NCBI GenBank assembly: GCA_963693085.1
Contig: OY856413.1
Location: forward strand, 469,498,379-469,562,378
Reading direction: 5' to 3'
Source of the DNA: Alisma plantago-aquatica
Taxonomy: Eukaryota > Streptophyta > Magnoliopsida > Alismatales > Alismataceae
Length of the DNA stretch: 64,000 nt
Made by a program: the position numbers and the translations under genes. The notes below the pieces were generated by a model. It saw nothing but the letters and a program-made list of their open reading frames with translations. It was not told the DNA's origin and searched no databases. Each line of letters opens with the position of its first letter. The stretch's first letter is position 1. This document shows, piece by piece, positions 12,107 through 23,135 of the stretch.

Positions 12107-15100
12107 ATGATAAATATCCCTCCTCACATGGAATGTGCAAGGAGCCTCACTAGCTGGAAGCTAGAGAGAGATGAGAAAGGTGATCATTAATGAGAGGGTG
12201 ACTCTTGTTATTGTGTTAGAAACCATAATAAGGAGAAATGTCAGTAGTAGAGTCGAAACTCTTCTCCCTACGGGGTGGAGAAACATGTCTAACTTGGACA
12301 TTAGGGAAGGAGGGAGGATCATGATTGGTTGGGAACCTGGTGTATGGGATGTGATTAGCATTAACATCTCCGATTAGGTAATTACTATTTCATGTTGCAA
12401 CAGAAGGGGGTTCTCCTTCATTCTGTCTGCCATTTATGGTGAATGCTTGGAGACTGATAGAAGAATACGGCAAGTCATTAAAGAGACTGCTCAAGAGGAT
12501 GTTCCTTGGCTAACTATAGGTGACTTCACCAATGTGAGAAGATCTGATGAGAAGAAGGGAGGTCTTGGCATCCCTGAGAGAGTCCTACAGGCTTTCAATG
12601 ACACGGTTTATGTTGTTGGGCTGATTGAGCTTAATGAAATAGGGGGATGCACTACATGGTCAAACAAACAACAAGATCTGAGAAGGATTGCTAGTGATAT
12701 TGACAAAGGCCTGGTCAATGAGGCTTGGCTCAAGGTTTAGCCGCACTCAGTGATCAAGCTAAATGCCAACACCCGTAGTGATCATGCTATGATGATTATG
12801 AACATGGTCAATAAACCTCATGTTCTGAGACCGTTTAGGTTCTCGAACTGGTGGGCTGAATGGGAGGGGTTCAAGGAGGTTGTGAATGAAGGCTGGCACA
12901 TCCAGGTGGAGGGCAATCCGATGTATAGATCTATTAAAAAGATATAGAATATGAAGAGCAAGCTCAAGAAATGGGGTAAAAAAGATGAATCTTACAAACC
13001 TGCTATCCAAAGCGGCTGAGGAGTATTACAGGGCCACAACTGCTAGCTGGAATGACCCACTCAATCATGAAATCATAAAATGGGAGAAAAAGGATGAAGA
13101 CAGGGTTCTCTCTCTTAAAAAGGTAGAAGAAGTATACTATTAGAAAAGAAGTTGAATGCTATGGATCACTGATGGGGATCGCAATACAAAGACATACCAC
13201 ACTGTTGTGAGAAAAAAGGAAATGAGAGAAATGATGCATGAAGTCATTGATGAACAATGAAGAATAATTAATAGCAGAAATGAGATTGCGGCCAATGCGG
13301 TCAACTACTTCACCTGCTTGTACAAGAAATGCGACTTGAATACATAGGTATTTGATGATCTTCTTCCCGAGAGTAGGGTTACTACTGATATGAATGTGTC
13401 ACTATGCATAAGAGTCGAAGACGAGGAGATTAGAAGTGTTGTGTTCTCTATTAACCCATCCAAGGATCCTAGGCCAGATGGGTTTAATAGCAAATTCTTT
13501 CATGTCATGTGTGATACCATTAAAGATGATATTTGTGGAGCGGTTAGGTGGATCCTTGAAGGACACAACATGGTCAGGGAAGCAAATCATACATTTATAA
13601 AACTTGTTCCTAAGAAGAAGGATGCTATGACTATGGTTGACTACAGACCTATTGCCTGCTGCAATGTCCTATATAAAGTGGTTGCTAAGATCTTGTCATC
13701 TCGTCTTAAAGAAATCCTTCCTCATACAATATCCAATGAACAAAGTGCATTCATACCGGTAAGAAAGATCTCAGACAACACCCTCCTAGTTGTTGAATAC
13801 CTAGTGGGGTTCAAAGTGAAAAGAGATAAAGCCAAAGCATGCATCAAGGTTGATCTTAACAAGGCTTTTGACCATGTTAGATGGGGAACTATATGGCCCA
13901 TTATGAAGTCTATTGGGTTTGAAGACAGCTTCATTTTTATGCTTAAACAATGTGTTGAGACACGTTCCTTCTCGGTCTTGATTAATGGTAGACCTGTTGG
14001 CCTGTTCAAAGCAAAGAATGGCTAAAGGCAGGGAGACCCAATCTTCCCCATTCTGTTCACTGTGGTGATGGAAGGCCTAACCAACATGTTCAATGTGGTA
14101 GAAAGGAAAGGGACTATTAAAACTTACAAGATCAAAGGTATGAAGGTGAAAATACATCTAATTTTCACTGATTATGTGATGCTTTTCTCTGTCGGCTATG
14201 GGAATAGACTCAAAGAGTTCAAAAAAGTCTTGGTTTACTTTGGGAACATAACAAGGATGTATATAAGTGAGATCAAGTCAAGAATATACACCTCTAAGTC
14301 TTTTGATGCATGAAGAGGTAGAATTAAAGCTGCAACTGGGGTAAAGGGTGGTTGTTTCCCAACTAAGTATCTTGGGGCGCCCATTGTTGGGGGCAAAGGT
14401 ACGTCTACTGATTTTGCTGCTTGCCTTGATGGGATGCATAACAAAGTTGAGGTCTGGTCCTCACTAAAGTTGTCCCTAGCCGGAAGGCTTGTTCTGGTTA
14501 GAGTTACCCTATAGAGCATGATAAGGTTCTGGGTAGATGTATGTGAGATCCCCTATGTGGTTGCTGAAAGAATGAGGAAGATCATTGCTAATTTTGTGTG
14601 GGCTGGAAGAGTACATGGTATTTCATGGGATACCATCGCTCATCCATTCAACATGGGTGGCCTCAATCTCATCGAACCTTGTAAAATAGTGCAAACTGGT
14701 CAACTGAAGAGGTTGGATAGATTTATGAGGGAAAGAAACAATGCTTGGTCTTCTTGGATGCGAGCTAGATATGGGTCTACACCTGTTCCTGTTGAGGCTT
14801 CTGACTTAAGAACATGGAAGAATATGTGTAAACACTGGGAGAACGTGAGTACTCAGTACACTGTGGATGGGCATGGTTTCATTGCTTTGACGAATTAGAA
14901 CGTTAAACCATGGATTGAAAGTGACACTGGGGGCATGCTACCTTGGACTAAGCTGGTTTGGGGCCCGTACCATACTTCTAAATGGAGTACTAATCTCTAT
15001 AGAGCTATCCTAAAGAAGTTACCTACTAGAGATAGAATGAGAATATGGGGTCTACAAGTTGCTGCTGAATGCCCTCTCTGTGAGGAGGTACAAGAAGACC

Positions 15101-15450
15101 ACAACCACACCTTCAATACTTGTAAATTCTCAAAGTACATCTAGGACCTGATCTGCCTCAAGTGTACTTGGGGAGTGAATGACTGTAATAGCTTGGTGAC
15201 GAAAGCTGATTACTTGGTGAATAGAAGCAGCAATAGCGCTCAATTAGGCATGGCTGGTGCCTTGCTGGTGGCTTTTAGTTTTTTTTTATGCGAAGAAAGG
15301 AACCGCAGGATTCATGAAAGAACTATTAACATTGAAGACGTAGTGATTAACAAGATTTCTAACAACATAGCTAGAATGTTAAGGGCCAAAAGAGGCCTGG
15401 TCGGGGGGTTGCCCCACCATGCTAAATTATACTGGGGGTTTTGTAGTTAG
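12107..15450 (+). pseudogene. L1-1 ORF2 (APE endonuclease, reverse transcriptase, zf-RVT), broken
   Basis: ORF2 nicks target DNA and copies element RNA. Visible in order are the endonuclease start (TWNVQGA near 12,129), an LET motif at 12,213, GDFTNVR near 12,520 and TRSDHAM near 12,775. A link region with ITDGDRNTKTYHT follows, then reverse transcriptase: DPRPDGFNSKFF, LVPKKK, DYRPIACCNVLYKVVAKIL, KVDLNKAFDHVRW, RQGDP. A zf-RVT-like CPLCEE...HTFNTC lies at 15,073-15,123. The catalytic FADD box reads F-T-D-Y at 14,164-14,175, losing an aspartate. Thirteen in-frame stops and one frame change near an A6 run at about 12,980 make it dead. The start is uncertain: TGATAA precedes the endonuclease frame. 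Confidence 0.9.
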
Positions 15451-15553
15451 ATACACCCATGTATATTTTGGTTCCATATGATGTTATGCTTGTGTAAGTT
15501 GGTCTATTTGTACAGTCCTTTTGGCAATATATTTACCTATTTCAAAAAAAAAA

Positions 15554-15718
15554 GAAAATTACTTTAATTTCATGTACGTTAAATAGTTCCCATTTCAATT
15601 CATAGTTCTAGCTATGTTAGTTGAAGACATTATCTAGTTGTCTTAGTTTACATTCATGTTTGCATCACATATAGAATTTTACATACAACCCCCTTATTTG
15701 AAGTATGTTTCTTGATGT
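15554..15718. other. Gypsy interior between L1-1 and element A
   Basis: A short stretch between the L1-1 A-tail and the 5' LTR of element A, ending in the target duplication GATGT (15,714-15,718). It reappears at 31,442-31,607 as part of the duplicated block. No coding content is seen. Confidence 0.6.
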
Positions 15719-16067
15719 TGTTGGCTAAATTGGACATTAATATAATCCCTTTGTTTTCATAATGAAAAACATTTCTTTCTTGTGGTTTTAACTTTCTATT
15801 TGAGTGTCTCAGGAACAAGCATATAAGGTGGTGGATAGCGAAGACTTGGAAGATCAATTTGCTAAAATTGCTTTATTTTCGTGATTGTAATCAATGTAAA
15901 AACATGTACAAGTTTATAATGTACAAGTACTTAGATATCATGTAAATCAAGCGTTCAGATCTTCCCTATCCACACACAACACTTAGATAGGTTATCTCCT
16001 AAGTTAATGTCAAAATTGCACATTGTTACACACACTCAGTAAATGAATACATTGAATCAGGGATGTT

Positions 16068-16267
16068 CTCGGTCGACAAAATCTTTGATTGAGACACTCT
16101 CGGTCGACAAACTCCTCGACCGAGAATAGACCCTCCTAGCTGTTAGACTGAGTTAGAAAAGTAGTTGGGAGTTGAGTTGAACATTGCAATACACTTCCTC
16201 CAGACTTACTCTTGGTCGACAAATTGCTCGACCGAGAGGCACTCAGTCGAAAAACATCTCGACCTAG
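16068..16267 (+). promoter_or_regulatory. U3 hairpin array of element A
   Basis: Four inverted-repeat units follow one another, each pairing CTCGGTCGA with TCGACCGAG across an 8-nt loop. Arms are at 16,068-16,076/16,085-16,093 (right arm decayed), 16,099-16,107/16,116-16,124 (perfect 9-bp stem), 16,211-16,219/16,228-16,236 (one G-T pair) and 16,242-16,250/16,259-16,267 (decayed). The array ends about 140 bp upstream of the TATA box. It is also present in the 3' LTR (from about 21,168) and in the duplicated copy (from about 31,957). The function is unknown. Confidence 0.8.
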
Positions 16268-16403
16268 AAGGTTTCAGTCTGCACTTTTTAGGATTAATTA
16301 ACTAACTATTGTAAATGCAATTAGTGGAGACTTTACGGCTAGTTGAGCACTAAGAACCCCCTAGAAAGTGTCTAGAATGTCCCTAAGCACTAGTAGGCCA
16401 TTC

Positions 16404-16414
16404 CTATAAATAGG
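16404..16414 (+). promoter_or_regulatory. LTR TATA box, element A
   Basis: CTATAAATAGG, a plant-type TATA box. The same string occurs in the 3' LTR, in the duplicated copy and in the unrelated element B. Transcription would start about 30 bp downstream. Confidence 0.7.
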
Positions 16415-17148
16415 ACATGCCCTAGGACACCTAAAATCACTTAAGTACACAACTTGCATATACAATTCACTTGAGATCACATTGTAGCAAGCCATTAGCA
16501 AAGCTTTCACTTGCAAAACATTTCCAGAAGTTGTGAATTCGTGTCCTATAGGCTGATATCTCCTATCCACTATACATTCACATCCATTCACTTTGTTCGG
16601 AGTTCAAACACTTGATATAGGATTCAAGCCTTGTTCTACATTGGTAAAGTTGTACTTTCCTGCTTCTTTCTTGTTCCTTTTTATTATTTTGGTTCTCCTT
16701 TGCTACTCCTAGGTTGGAGGCTACGGAAAGGAGGTTGTTGGAGCTTCTTCGGTGGTGAAGGTAGCTTGGTGGACTTAGGATTACTTCAAGAAGACTATCT
16801 CAATGGGAAGCTACTTCAAGAGGAAGGCTACTTCAAGGGGGAGCTTGGAGTTACTTCATGGAAGGTTGCTTCAAGGTTGGTGAGACTACTTCTAGGTGAA
16901 GGCTATCCTAAGGGTGAAGGTATTTACATCTTATGTAACATCCTTGTGAGGTAATAAAATACAAGTGCTTTCAAAATCCCAATTGGAAACAATTGGGTAG
17001 TGGACTGACTCCTTGAGTATTTTTTAAGGGTGGAACCACTCTAAACGTTGTGTCTCCTTCTCCAACATTCTTGTGATTGTTTGTTTGGTTAAATTAATTC
17101 TAAAATTATTATAAAATGCTATTCACCCCCCTCAAGTGGTTTTTCAAT

Positions 17149-17159
17149 TGGTATCAGAG
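17149..17159 (+). other. Primer binding site, initiator-Met tRNA
   Basis: TGGTATCAGAG starts two bases after the 5' LTR end. This string is complementary to the 3' end of plant initiator tRNA-Met and is the usual primer site of Copia elements. The next bases (TAGG) depart from the usual C. Confidence 0.85.
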
Positions 17160-17202
17160 TAGGCTTTAAGGAACTTTAACAAAGTCTTAAAGAAACTGGG
17201 TG

Positions 17203-18914
17203 ATGGGGTACTAAACAACCTCAACTTGTAAGGAACACTCGTAGCTTGACCTCCACCATTTGATGCCAGGAACTACACCTATTGGAAGAGGAGGATGCAA
17301 TTCTACTTTCAAGGGATAAGATGGGATTTATGGAGAATGGTCTCAAATGCCTACACTCTTCCTCAAATAGAGTATGCTACATGGGATGCTAATATGGTAA
17401 AGCTAGCCCAATTGAATGCAAAGGCTATAAGTATTCTTTATTTTTCAATTTACGTAGGTGAGTTCAATAGAATATCAAATTGTGAAACTGCATATCAAAT
17501 ATGTCATAGACTCTCTATTACTTATGAGGAACTGTTCAAGTAAAGAATTCTAAAATTGGTATGCTTAAACAAAAGTTTGGTATGCTTAAACAAAAGTTTG
17601 AACAGTTTCGTATGGAACCATATGAGTCTATAATTGAAATTTATGAAAAGTTCTCTTCTATTGTCAATGGTTTGAATGCTTTAGGTAAAGCAATTAGTGA
17701 AGAGGATCAAGTGTCTAAAATCCTTAGGTGTTTGCCTCCAAAATACAAACCAAAAGTGACTGCTATTGAAGAAGACAATGACCTCACTCAACTAAGGATG
17801 GAGCAACTCATTGGCAACATAGAAGCACATGAGGAAACCATGGAGGAAGAAGAAAGATTGGCGGCTGAATACAAGAAGGAGAAAAGAAAGGACATTGAAT
17901 TCAAAGCATCAACCAAGAATAGTTATGACACACGTGAAGAAGAAACACTCATTGTAAATGGTAAGCAGTATAGAAGTTTTAAATATAACAAAATTCCTAG
18001 TGTTTCTTCCTCTAGGTGCTTTAACTGTGGCAAAAAGGGACACTTAAAAGGTGATTGTCCCAAACTTAAGAAGGGGAAGAAATCATCTCACAAGAAGAAA
18101 GAAAAAGCATACAAAGCTGCATGGGATGATTCAAGTGATGATAGTGAAGATGGAGAAAAAGAAGTAGAGTGCCTTATTGCTACAAAAAATGAAGAAGAAG
18201 AGTTAAGCCTTTTTTATTTGCCAAAAGAAGATCTAATGCTAGTCTTCCAGACACACATGAGAAAGATGTTGATTGCAAAAAGAAACTAAAGAAAGCTATG
18301 AAAACTAATGAGGATTTGTATGCTAAATTAAATAATCTTTCTTTTGAAAAGGATAGTATTGTTTTTGAAAATTTTACCTTGAAATCATCTTTAAATGATT
18401 GCAATATGAAGTTGCTTACTTTAGAAACAAATCATGATCTTCTTTCTCAAGAAAAGGTTGATTTGCTTGCAAAATTGCATAATTTTTAGACTCAACCTAT
18501 CCTATGTAATCATCTAGATTATGATGCTATTATTAAGGAAAGAGATGCTTTATCATCTAATCTAGATCAAGCGAAGTTAGATGTTAAAAAAAGAATGGAT
18601 GAAATTCCTAAATTACAAAAGGAAATCAGTAGCTTGAAATTTTTTGAAATTCTTGATAAGATCCTAAAAGATTCTTCTAGTAAGATTGGAAGAAGAGGAC
18701 CAGGTTATAACCCCAAAAGTGAATCCTATCAAAACCTAGAAGGACAAAAGTGCCCAAGACTAAAGTTATGTATGTGCCTAAAGCCAATTCAGCTAAGAAG
18801 AGAAATGAAATAGATTCTATATGTTGTCATTACTGTTTACATCTTGGACATTATTCATTCTCTTTCCCATACAAGAAAAAGGATGTTGATCTAGTTTGGG
18901 TTCCTAAAACTTAG
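17203..18914 (+). pseudogene. Element A gag (UBN2 capsid, CCHC nucleocapsid), frameshifted
   Basis: Gag would form the particle and bind element RNA. The capsid part (UBN2 family) has YWKRRMQFYFQG, CETAYQICHRLSITYE and a helical stretch with QVSKILRCLPPKY. A CCHC knuckle CFNCGKKGHLKGDC lies near 18,019. A Lys/Asp/Ser-rich region, a coiled-coil-like segment and a second knuckle that has lost its last Cys (CHYCLHLGHYSFSF) follow. The frame ends with VWVPKT and TAG at 18,912, where protease would begin in full Copia elements. It is broken by an early stop after ATG, frame changes at about 17,531, 18,245 and 18,747, and TAG at 18,487. A 21-bp in-frame tandem duplication (17,558-17,599) is private to this copy. 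Confidence 0.88.
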
Positions 18915-20806
18915 ATGCTTTAATTTGATTAGTTGAGATATGAGCTAAAATGTTACTTTGATATTCAAATGTCTTATCTCAACTAAATTGAGCATTAACT
19001 TGCATAGTTTTGTAAAATGGATCTATGTTTTTACTTGAAAACAACTACTGAAAACAATACAGAAACAATCTCAGTTGAGAAAGTTGTCGACTGAGATAAT
19101 GTCGGTCAAGAAATTAGTCGATCGGTAGAGTTATTGTCTTAAGCCTGTAAAAACCTAATAAATGGTCGATCGACAAATATTTTGACCGAACCTCACTCAG
19201 TTGAGAAATTTGTTGATCGAGGGAAACTCTGATAGAATTATTCAGTAAAAACAAAGATACATCAATTACAATTAACTTAAGCATGTAATGAACTTTATAT
19301 ACTGCATATTTGAATGATCGTAATTAAAAGGAAGAACATATGAGCATCAACACTTTATACTTTTCATGATTAAATTGTATCTAAGAAGAAAAGATTGATT
19401 TTACTCAAATCATGGATTTGCTTCTCATGAGATTATATTGGATCATCTCCTACATGGTTTGGCTTAAAATAGAAAATTATGAACCATGTTGATTTAATCA
19501 AGAAAATTACTATTTTATAATAATCCACATGGTTTGTCCTAAGTATTAGTTGGTTTATCTATATCAAAATCATGTGTCTTGAAATTTTCCTTTAAATGAT
19601 CATGATCATGAATATGCCTTTACTGTTTCACCATGATCATTGTGTTTCATCTTACACATGGTTTGCCTAAAAGTATTTCTTGGTCAATTTGAAAATTATG
19701 AACCATGTTTCCTTGAGAAAACTTCATATATTTCTTTCATTAATGGAATAAGAAGTCTTACTTTGAATAAAATTATATTCTATCTAAAGCCTACTCTAAG
19801 CAAATCAAGAGCAAGACACCATTTCAAATCAAATATTGCTTACATGAATTTAGTTATATATAAACTTTGATTCTAAGCTATAATCCTTCAAATTGATATA
19901 AATTCTTTCAAATTGGTATCCACCTATTACATAAAGGCTTATTGAGAGTGCTTAAACTGTAAATCTGTAGAAAATGCCTCTCAGTCGAAATAAAGTTTGA
20001 CCGAGGGGCGCCCAGGTCGAAGTCAAGGTCAACCTAAAATAAGCTTGACAAAATGCTTAATTGTAAATCATTTCCTTGCACTAAATCTTAGTATATTGAA
20101 AACAAGATTTTAGTGCATAGATCGCATAAAAGGTTAACATATTATGATCTAATGCTTATTGTGACCTTAGAATCCTTAAATTATCTTGATTATAAGATTA
20201 AGGGGAGCTCACAAAAAAAACTATCTTGACTATAAGATTAAGAAGGAGTTCACAAAACTTTGTAAACATCATAAAGAAAATTTGAAGATCGTTATGACCT
20301 TAGTATCTTTAAAGTAATCTTGGTTATGAAAATAAAGGAGTCTACAATATTTATGAATATATGTATCCATCATGAGCCTAAATGGATCTCATATCATTTT
20401 CAGGGCTCAACATCCCTTGTAAAATGGATGAGAAATCAAATCACATATGCCATGGATCTAAAAGGATCTCATATCATTTCAAAGCTTAACATCCTTTGCA
20501 AATGAATGAGAAATAACTTGTGGCTAAATTTGACATAAAAATAAGTGGTTTGCATTGAGTATTAAATTATCAAATTAAGGGGGATAAATAAAAGTCTTAA
20601 TTAATGTTTAGCTTGGTTATCTTTTTGAAATGACAAAGGGAGAGAAATAATATAAAATCAATAACATAAAGTAAATGAGTTTCACAATCTATCTGCTAGC
20701 ACATACTTGCAAATAAAAGAATGGATACAAAAGGTAAACTTCAGGTATAAAAATCATATGATTTATATTGCCTTGATTTATATTTTTGAAATGTTTTGTC
20801 ATCTTC
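18915..20806 (+). other. Element A 3' noncoding region with hairpins and repeated purine tracts
   Basis: About 1.9 kb between the gag stop and the polypurine tract has no pol coding. It carries more inverted words of the U3 type: TCTCAGTTGA/TCGACTGAGA (19,070-19,096), GGTCGATCGAC/TTGACCGA (about 19,164-19,189), CTCAGTTGA/TTGATCGAG (about 19,195-19,221) and CTCAGTCGA/TTGACCGAG (about 19,980-20,005). Several short purine tracts occur: AAGGGGAG near 20,200, AAGAAGGAG near 20,241, AAGGGGG near 20,577, and AAAGGGAGAG near 20,636 after the string TGAAATGACAAAGG. Short open frames here are not supported as genes. Confidence 0.7.
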
Positions 20807-20820
20807 AAAAAGGAGGAGAT
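20807..20820 (+). other. Polypurine tract of element A
   Basis: AAAAAGGAGGAGAT lies immediately before the 3' LTR TGTTGGC. This is the expected plus-strand priming site. Confidence 0.8.
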
Positions 20821-22246
20821 TGTTGGCAAAATTGGACATTAATATAATCCCTTTTTTTATGATGAAAAACATTTCTTTCTTGTGGTTTTAACTTTCTATT
20901 TGAGTGTTTCAGGAACAAGCATATAAGGTGGCGGATAGCGAAGACTTGGAAGTTCAATTTGCTAAAATTGCTTTATTTTCATGATTATAATCAATGTAAA
21001 AACTTGTACAAGTTTATAATGTACAAGTACTTAGATATCATGTAAATGAAGCATTTAGATCTTCCCTATCCACACACAACACTTAGATAGGTTATCTCCT
21101 AAGTTAGCATCAAAATTACACATTGATACACACACTCAGTAAATGAATACACTGAATCAGGGATGTTCTCGGTCGATAAAATCTTTGACCGAGACACTCT
21201 CGGTCGACAAACTCCTCGACTGAGAACAGACCCTCCTAGCCATTAGACTGAGTTAGAAAAGTAGTTCGGAGTTGAGTTTAACATTGCAATACACTTACTC
21301 CAAACTTACTCTCGGTCGACAAATTCCTCAATCGAGAGGCACTTGGTCGAAAAACTTCTCGACGGAGAAGGTTTCTGTCTACACTTTTCAGGATTAATTA
21401 ACTAGCCACTACAAATGCAATTAGTGGACACTTAACGGCTAGTTGAGCACTAAGAACCCCCTACAAAGTGTCTAGAACATCCCTAAGCACTATTAGGCCA
21501 TTCCTATAAATAGGACATGCCTTAGGACACCTAAACTCACTTGAGTACACAACTTGCATATACAATTCACTTGAGATCACATTGTAGCAAGCCATTAGCA
21601 AAGCTTTCACTTGCAAAACATTTCCACAAGTAGTGAATTTGTGTCCTATAGGCTTATATCTCCTATCCAGTATACATTCACGTCCATCCACTTTGGTTAG
21701 GAGATCAAACGCTTGATATAGGATTCAAGCCTTGTGCTGCATCAGTAAAGTTCTACTTTCCTACTTCTTTCTTGTTCCTTTTTATTGTTTTGGTTCTCCT
21801 TTGCTACTCCTAGGTTGGAGGCTGCGGAAAGGAGGTTGTTGGAGCTTCTTCAGTGGTGAAGGTAGCTTGGCAGACTTAGGATTACTTCAAGAGGGTTGTC
21901 TCAATGGAAAGCTACTTCAAGAGAAGGACTACTTCAAGGGGGAGCTTGGAGTTACTTCTAGGAAGGCTGCTTCAAGGTTGGTGAGACTAATTCTTGGTGA
22001 AGGCTATCCTAAGGGTGAAGGTATTTGTATCTTATGTAACATCCTTGCAATGTAATAAAATACAAGTGCTTTCAAAATCCCAATTGGAAACAATTGGGTA
22101 GTGGACTGACTCCCTTAGTATTTGCTAAGGGTGGAACCACTCTAAATCTTGTGTCTCCTTCTCTAACATTCTTGTGATTGTTTGTTTGGTTAAATTAATT
22201 CTAAAATTATTATAAAACCATATTCACCCCCTCTAGTGGTTTTTCA
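20821..22246 (+). repeat. 3' LTR of element A
   Basis: Starts TGTTGGCAAAATTGG and ends GTGGTTTTTCA, followed by target duplication GATGT. It matches the 5' LTR end to end with scattered substitutions of several percent, many of them C/T or G/A differences in CG-rich hairpin arms. It retains the hairpin array (21,168-21,368), the CTATAAATAGG box (about 21,504) and the 107-codon frame (21,732-22,055). Confidence 0.93.
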
Positions 22247-22251
22247 GATGT

Positions 22252-23135
22252 TAAATATATTTATGAAAACATGTGAATGTTTAGAAATCACTATTTGTAG
22301 CCTATGAATATAAGCATCATGTTTGCTAAAAATTATGGCAAGTCGTACGAGATTGAGTGAAATAAAATACAACATGTCTTTTTACTTATTAACAAGGCAT
22401 ATTTGTATGAATATCTTAATCCTAATGTGAGATGTTGTCAATGAACTTTTGAGTAAGATTGTCCCTATGCTATGAATTCTGATATATGAGATGCACAAGT
22501 TCAACCCTCTTCAACATTTCTTCTATCACCAAATTACCCCACTATTTTCCAAAGAATAAAAATGCCATAAAGTGTTCCAACACCATATCTATGTCATAGT
22601 AGTGTATCACCAAAATATAGAAAATATGTCAATATGCACAAAAAGGAAAAAAATATGCAATATATGTATTTGCACCAATAGAAAGAAATCTCAAGTAAAT
22701 TAGAGGAGATATTCAATATTCTTATTTAATACTCCCTTTCACTCTATATTCTACCAGAGGTTGAAAATACCCCCAAAACACCCTTCCACAGCCAAACATC
22801 GCTCTTGTGCAATTATCCCATTGGATATGTGTGATTATTTGAAAATTAAGAATATTACATCTTATTTAGACTATAGGTTTTTGACACAGAAGAAGGTGTG
22901 TGAAACGAAGTTGGGACAAACAATATGAGAACATGTGTTATGTGATTTTATGAAATTGGGGTTTCTTGGTCATGTTTGGTGGTAAGGATTCAAGCATGAT
23001 ATGGGTATGAGGTATGTAAATTGGTTTAAAGTACTGATTTGGAGGGTGTTTTGGATTGTTTGTTACTTATGGATGAGCAATGTTCAAGATTAGGGTTGTG
23101 ATCAATTTTCATTGATGATGATTCTTAGTTGAATT
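22252..23135 (+). other. Gypsy interior, right part, no gene seen
   Basis: The continuation of the target DNA after element A (it resumes right after the GATGT duplicate). It has no recognisable coding region and leads directly into the right-hand LTR. Confidence 0.45.

Larger units (their letters stand above)
10685..15553 (+). mobile_element. L1-type LINE (L1-1), near full length, inactive
   Basis: The insertion holds a GC-rich 5' leader, ORF1 (gag-like), ORF2 (endonuclease, reverse transcriptase, C-terminal zinc-binding domain), a short 3' UTR and a terminal A10 tract at 15,544-15,553. Gene order and domains are those of plant L1 elements. The 5' end is placed where base composition changes sharply, just before ATG 10,726, and is approximate. 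I could not find a convincing target-site duplication: TTTAATTTCATGTACGTTA after the tail only loosely resembles TTTTATTTACCATGTTAGG before the element. It sits inside the gypsy interior and is therefore younger than it. Confidence 0.9.
15719..17146 (+). repeat. 5' LTR of element A
   Basis: Starts TGTTGGCTAAATTGG and ends GTGGTTTTTCA directly before the primer site. It contains a U3 hairpin array (16,068-16,267), a TATA box (16,404) and a purine-rich degenerate repeat (about 16,720-16,920). A 107-codon frame at 16,631-16,954 is kept at the same length in all three LTR copies of this family. Between the 5' and 3' LTR it shows about 18 amino-acid differences, so most nucleotide changes alter the peptide. 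I therefore do not call it a gene. Confidence 0.93.
15719..22246 (+). mobile_element. Gag-only Copia-type LTR retrotransposon, element A, complete
   Basis: The element has a full set of structural marks. Two LTRs begin TGTTGGC and end TTTTTCA (1428 and 1426 bp). A 5-bp target-site duplication GATGT lies at 15,714-15,718 and 22,247-22,251. A primer site TGGTATCAGAG matches the initiator-Met tRNA 3' end, and a polypurine tract abuts the 3' LTR. The 3674-bp interior holds only a gag gene followed by about 1.9 kb of noncoding DNA. No protease, integrase, reverse transcriptase or RNase H is present. That is the structure called TR-GAG, a non-autonomous class that needs enzymes supplied in trans. 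The two LTRs differ by several percent by eye, so the insertion is not recent. Confidence 0.93.

Noticed and set aside
15554..15590. Target-site duplication of L1-1
   Set aside because: The post-tail sequence only loosely resembles the 5' flank; not a convincing duplicate.
16068..16267. CRISPR array interpretation of the repeated CGGTCGA words
   Set aside because: Units are short palindromes inside an LTR, without regular spacers, in a plant genome.
16631..16954. 107-codon frame conserved in length in three LTR copies (also 21,732 and 32,434)
   Set aside because: Nearly all nucleotide differences between the LTRs change the amino acid, so no sign of selection on the peptide; reported only as an observation on the LTR leader.
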